The notes under the pieces were generated by a model. It was not told where the DNA came from and did not search any database. It saw nothing but the letters and a program-made list of their open reading frames with translations. Below, in pieces: positions 57,061-59,687 of a stretch of 59,687 nt of DNA (the stretch's first letter is position 1; the number at the start of each line of letters is the position of its first letter). The translations under genes and the position numbers were made by a program. The DNA comes from JABWAM01 sp964653025. GTDB lineage: Bacteria; Verrucomicrobiota; Verrucomicrobiia; JABWAM01. The stretch is taken from contig CAZZBZ010000013.1 in the NCBI GenBank assembly GCA_964653025.1, positions 1-59,687 on the forward strand, in the 5' to 3' direction.

Positions 57061-57160
57061 NNNNNNNNNNNNNNNNNNNNNNNNNNNNNNNNNNNNNNNN
57101 NNNNNNNNNNNNNNNNNNNNNNNNNNNNNNNNNNNNNNNNNNNNNNNNNNNNNNNNNNNN
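57061..57160. other. Assembly gap of 100 N
   Basis: Exactly 100 unknown bases, the usual placeholder for a scaffold join of unknown length. It truncates the M24 peptidase gene. Sequence 57161-57286 on the + strand is open (SRLKFEAALGSAALTYVAGR onward to a TAA) but does not resemble an M24 C terminus. Confidence 0.95.
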
Positions 57161-57239
57161 TCCCGCTTGAAATTTGAGGCGGCCCTCGGCTCGGCCGCGC
57201 TCACCTACGTGGCGGGGCGGGCGACCGCCCTCCTCGAAC

Positions 57240-59687
57240 TCAGCCGCCTGATCGCCCTGGCGAACACGGTCCGCGATCGGGAGTAAGCGTTTCCCCGGGG
57301 GCGAGAGTGAGGGCCGTCTTCCATGCGTCCGCGCAACGGGCGCAGAGGTTCGGGGAGGAGGCGTCGTTGCCGACCGTGTTGTCCCATCTCCAGCAACGCT
57401 CGCACTTCGAGCCGAGCGGCACGGCCACCCCGGGTTCGCCCGTGGAGGGTTCCACCTCCGCTTGCGAGACGATGAGGATCTCGGCGAGTTGGGGGAGGAG
57501 GCTCGCGAGACTTTTCGCGGCGGCCTCGCCCGGCCGAAGAAGGACGCGCGCCTCGAGGCTCTTGCCAATCTTCCCGGCCGCACGCTGCGCCTCGATGACT
57601 CGGGCGGCGGACTCCCGTTGGGCCAGCATGAGATCCACCGCCTCGACCGCCTCACGCGTGGCGGGCCCTGCGGATGGGTCGGGCAGGAGTTGGAGGTGGA
57701 CGCTCTTCCCGCCGGGGATGAGGTGGCCCCATGCCTCCTCGGCGGTAAAACTGAGAATCGGGGCGAGGAGGCGGCAGAGGGTGGAAGCGGTCGCGTGCAT
57801 CACCGTCTGTGTCGCGCGGCGCCGCCGCGAGTCGGGGCGGTCGCAGTAGAGGCGGTCCTTCGTCACGTCCACGTAGAACGCGGAGAGGGTGACGGCGCAG
57901 AACGCGTTCACGGCGTGATAAACGCGGTGAAACTCGTACTTGTCGTAAGCATCGCGGACCTCGGAAACGAGCTTGTCCAGGCGGTCGAGCATCCAGAGGT
58001 CCACGGCACACCAAGGGTCGCTGCGCACCGTGGGGTTGGCGAAGTCCACGGCGTCGCGGGCGGGGTCGAAGCCGTGGAGGTTGCCCAGCAGGATGCGGAG
58101 CGAGTTGCGGATCGAGCGGTAGGTCTCCCCGATGCGCGCGAAGATCTCCTCGGAGAGGGGGACGTCGCCCTGGTAATCCTCGCTGGCCACCCAGAGTCGG
58201 AGCACGTCGGCCCCGTAGCGGGCCACGAAGGCCTCGGCATCCTTCGGCTTCTCGTAGGCACTCGACTTGCTGATCTTCTTGCCGTCGAGGTCCACGAGGA
58301 AGCCGTGGGTGATTACGGTTCGATAGGGCGCCCGTCCGCCGTTTGCCACGACGCTGGTGAGGAGCGAGGACTGGAACCAGCCGCGGTGCTGGTCGCTGCC
58401 CTCGAGGTAAACGTCGGCGGGGAAGGCGAGGTCGGGGTGGCGCGCGAGGACGGCGCGGTGCGAGCTCCCCGAATCAATCCAGACATCGAGGGTTTCGGCG
58501 CTCTTGCGCAGCCCCTTGGGTAGGCCCAGCTCGGTAGCGAGGGCGTCGGCATCGCGATCGAACCAGACATCGGTGCCGTGCTTCTCGACGAGGTCGGCGA
58601 CCTTGAGGGCCAGCTCGCGGCTGAGGATCGGCTCGCCATCGGGCTTGTAGAAGATGGGGAGCGGAACGCCCCATGAGCGCTGGCGGGAGATGCACCAGTC
58701 GCCGCGGGATTCGATCGTGCCGCGGATGCGGTTCTCGCCCCATGAGGGAATCCATTTCACGGAGCCGACCGCCTCGAGGGCCTTCTTGCGGAAGTCTTCG
58801 ATGCGGATGAACCACTGGTCCACCGCGCGGAAGATCACGGGCGTCTTCGACCGCCAGCAGTGGGGGTAGCTGTGGCGGATCTTCTCCTCGTGGACGAGCG
58901 CGCCCTTCTCGCGGAGAAGGGCGACTACGTCCGCGTTTGCGTCGAACACGTACTTTCCGACGAGGGAAGGAACGCCGCACTCGGCGGTGAAACGTCCCTG
59001 GTCGTCCACGGGAGAGAGGAGGCCGAGGTGGTGCGCGAGGTGGTAGTCGTCCTGTCCATGTCCCGGGGCAGTGTGGACGCAGCCGGTGCCGGTCTCCTTG
59101 TCCACGTAATCGGCGGGGAGCATGGGCACCTCGCGATCGAGAAAGGGGTGGCGGAGTTTGAGTTTGAGGAATGCCTCCGTCGCGAGGGGGGCGACCGGCT
59201 TCGGCGTGACGCCGAGCTTCTCGTAGGTGGCGGCGGGGAGGCCGTCGCAGAGGATCACCCTTTCGCCGCCGAGGTCGTACTCGGCGTACTGGAAGCGGGG
59301 ATGGATCGCGACCGCGAGGTTGGCGGGGAGCGTCCACGGGGTGGTCGTCCAGATGACCACGGAGGTCTTCGGCATGCCGACCACGGGGAACTTCACAAAG
59401 ATCGCGGGGGAGTCCTTTTCGGCGTACTCCACCTCGGCCTCGGCGAGGGCGGTCTGGGCACCGGTGCTCCAGTGGACGGGGCGGCGTCCGCGGTAGACGA
59501 GGCCCTGCCCGGCGAACTCGGCGAAGACGCGGAGGATCTCGGCCTCATAGCCGCGGTCCATGGTGAGGTAGGGGCGCTCCCAGTCCCCGAGCACGCCGAG
59601 GCGCTTGAACTGGCGGCGTTGGATGTCGATGTACTTCGTGGCGAAGGCAGCGCACTTTCGGCGCACGTCGAGCGGGCCAAGGCTGGC
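57240..59687 (-). CDS. ileS: Isoleucyl-tRNA synthetase, 5' end beyond the window
   Basis: About 815 C-terminal residues of a ~930-residue enzyme are visible; the frame is open to the window edge. KCAAFATKYIDIQRRQFKRL, RGRRPVHWSTGAQTALAEAE, the editing domain VVIWTTTPWTLPANLAVAIH with TGCVHTAPGHGQDDY, and WFQSSLLTSVVA are typical. The KMSKS loop reads DGKKISKSSAYEKPKD. The C-terminal zinc module has CERCWRWDNTVG and CARCADAW. It attaches Ile to tRNA-Ile. The HIGH motif lies outside. lspA often follows ileS in other bacteria and would lie in or beyond the gap. Confidence 0.97.
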   Translation of the reverse strand, partial: ASLGPLDVRRKCAAFATKYIDIQRRQFKRLGVLGDWERPYLTMDRGYEAEILRVFAEFAGQGLVYRGRRPVHWSTGAQTALAEAEVEYAEKDSPAIFVKFPVVGMPKTSVVIWTTTPWTLPANLAVAIHPRFQYAEYDLGGERVILCDGLPAATYEKLGVTPKPVAPLATEAFLKLKLRHPFLDREVPMLPADYVDKETGTGCVHTAPGHGQDDYHLAHHLGLLSPVDDQGRFTAECGVPSLVGKYVFDANADVVALLREKGALVHEEKIRHSYPHCWRSKTPVIFRAVDQWFIRIEDFRKKALEAVGSVKWIPSWGENRIRGTIESRGDWCISRQRSWGVPLPIFYKPDGEPILSRELALKVADLVEKHGTDVWFDRDADALATELGLPKGLRKSAETLDVWIDSGSSHRAVLARHPDLAFPADVYLEGSDQHRGWFQSSLLTSVVANGGRAPYRTVITHGFLVDLDGKKISKSSAYEKPKDAEAFVARYGADVLRLWVASEDYQGDVPLSEEIFARIGETYRSIRNSLRILLGNLHGFDPARDAVDFANPTVRSDPWCAVDLWMLDRLDKLVSEVRDAYDKYEFHRVYHAVNAFCAVTLSAFYVDVTKDRLYCDRPDSRRRRATQTVMHATASTLCRLLAPILSFTAEEAWGHLIPGGKSVHLQLLPDPSAGPATREAVEAVDLMLAQRESAARVIEAQRAAGKIGKSLEARVLLRPGEAAAKSLASLLPQLAEILIVSQAEVEPSTGEPGVAVPLGSKCERCWRWDNTVGNDASSPNLCARCADAWKTALTLAPGETLTPDRGPCSPGRSGG

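Noticed and set aside
56213..57655. A minus-strand frame through the N run
   Set aside because: It spans unknown bases and is antisense to the M24 gene and out of frame with ileS.

Overview
The window is a GC-rich bacterial chromosome segment of housekeeping genes, probably from the PVC group and most likely Verrucomicrobiota. That placement rests on protein impressions and gene order, not on a search: a GuaB3-type IMP dehydrogenase relative, a long LeuRS, a split CrtYc/CrtYd-type lycopene cyclase, zinc-type S14/L33/L36, no rpmD, and mostly non-Shine-Dalgarno leaders. A run of 100 N at 57061-57160 shows that this is a scaffolded draft or metagenome assembly.

Positions 1-32350 hold almost the whole core transcription/translation superoperon on the + strand: tuf (5' cut), rpmG, tRNA-Trp, secE, nusG, rplKAJL, rpoBC, rpsLG, fusA, rpsJ, rplCDWB, rpsS, [one envelope-type coiled-coil gene], rplV, rpsC, rplP, rpmC, rpsQ, rplNXE, rpsN, rpsH, rplFR, rpsE, rplO, secY, adk, map, infA, rpmJ, rpsMKD, rpoA, rplQ. 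The L11/beta, str, S10, spc and alpha blocks are fused. Several leaders carry hairpins or CT-rich repeat tracts, and three r-protein genes share an ACTGAT-pyrimidine-ATG leader. The odd item is 18804-19577, a predicted secreted coiled-coil protein between rpsS and rplV.

Positions 32351-44632 are mixed: an MtaD/aminodeoxyfutalosine-deaminase-like amidohydrolase, convergent with a two-gene lycopene cyclase; rho with a long leader; a REPIN-like 24-bp inverted repeat; a class-III aminotransferase with a good sigma-70 promoter; leuS; a scar where an AraC-type regulator and a divergent UroD-like gene have both lost their 5' halves; an intact UroD-like gene; a D-2-hydroxyacid dehydrogenase; a Phd-like/PIN toxin-antitoxin pair with an operator on its promoter; and a gene-poor stretch with a perfect palindrome and a possible nuclease relic.

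Positions 44633-59687 hold nusA-infB (minus), with an intrinsic terminator placed directly before the nusA start codon; a tolC-RND efflux operon without an adaptor gene; a divergent exbB-exbD-tonB-like-zinc-ribbon cluster running towards guaB3; an M24-type peptidase cut by the assembly gap; and ileS (5' cut by the window edge).

No IS element, prophage, CRISPR array or rRNA gene was seen. The best leads for undescribed biology are the envelope gene inside the S10 operon, the nusA leader terminator, the ACTGAT leader motif, and the ExbBD/TonB/zinc-ribbon set.
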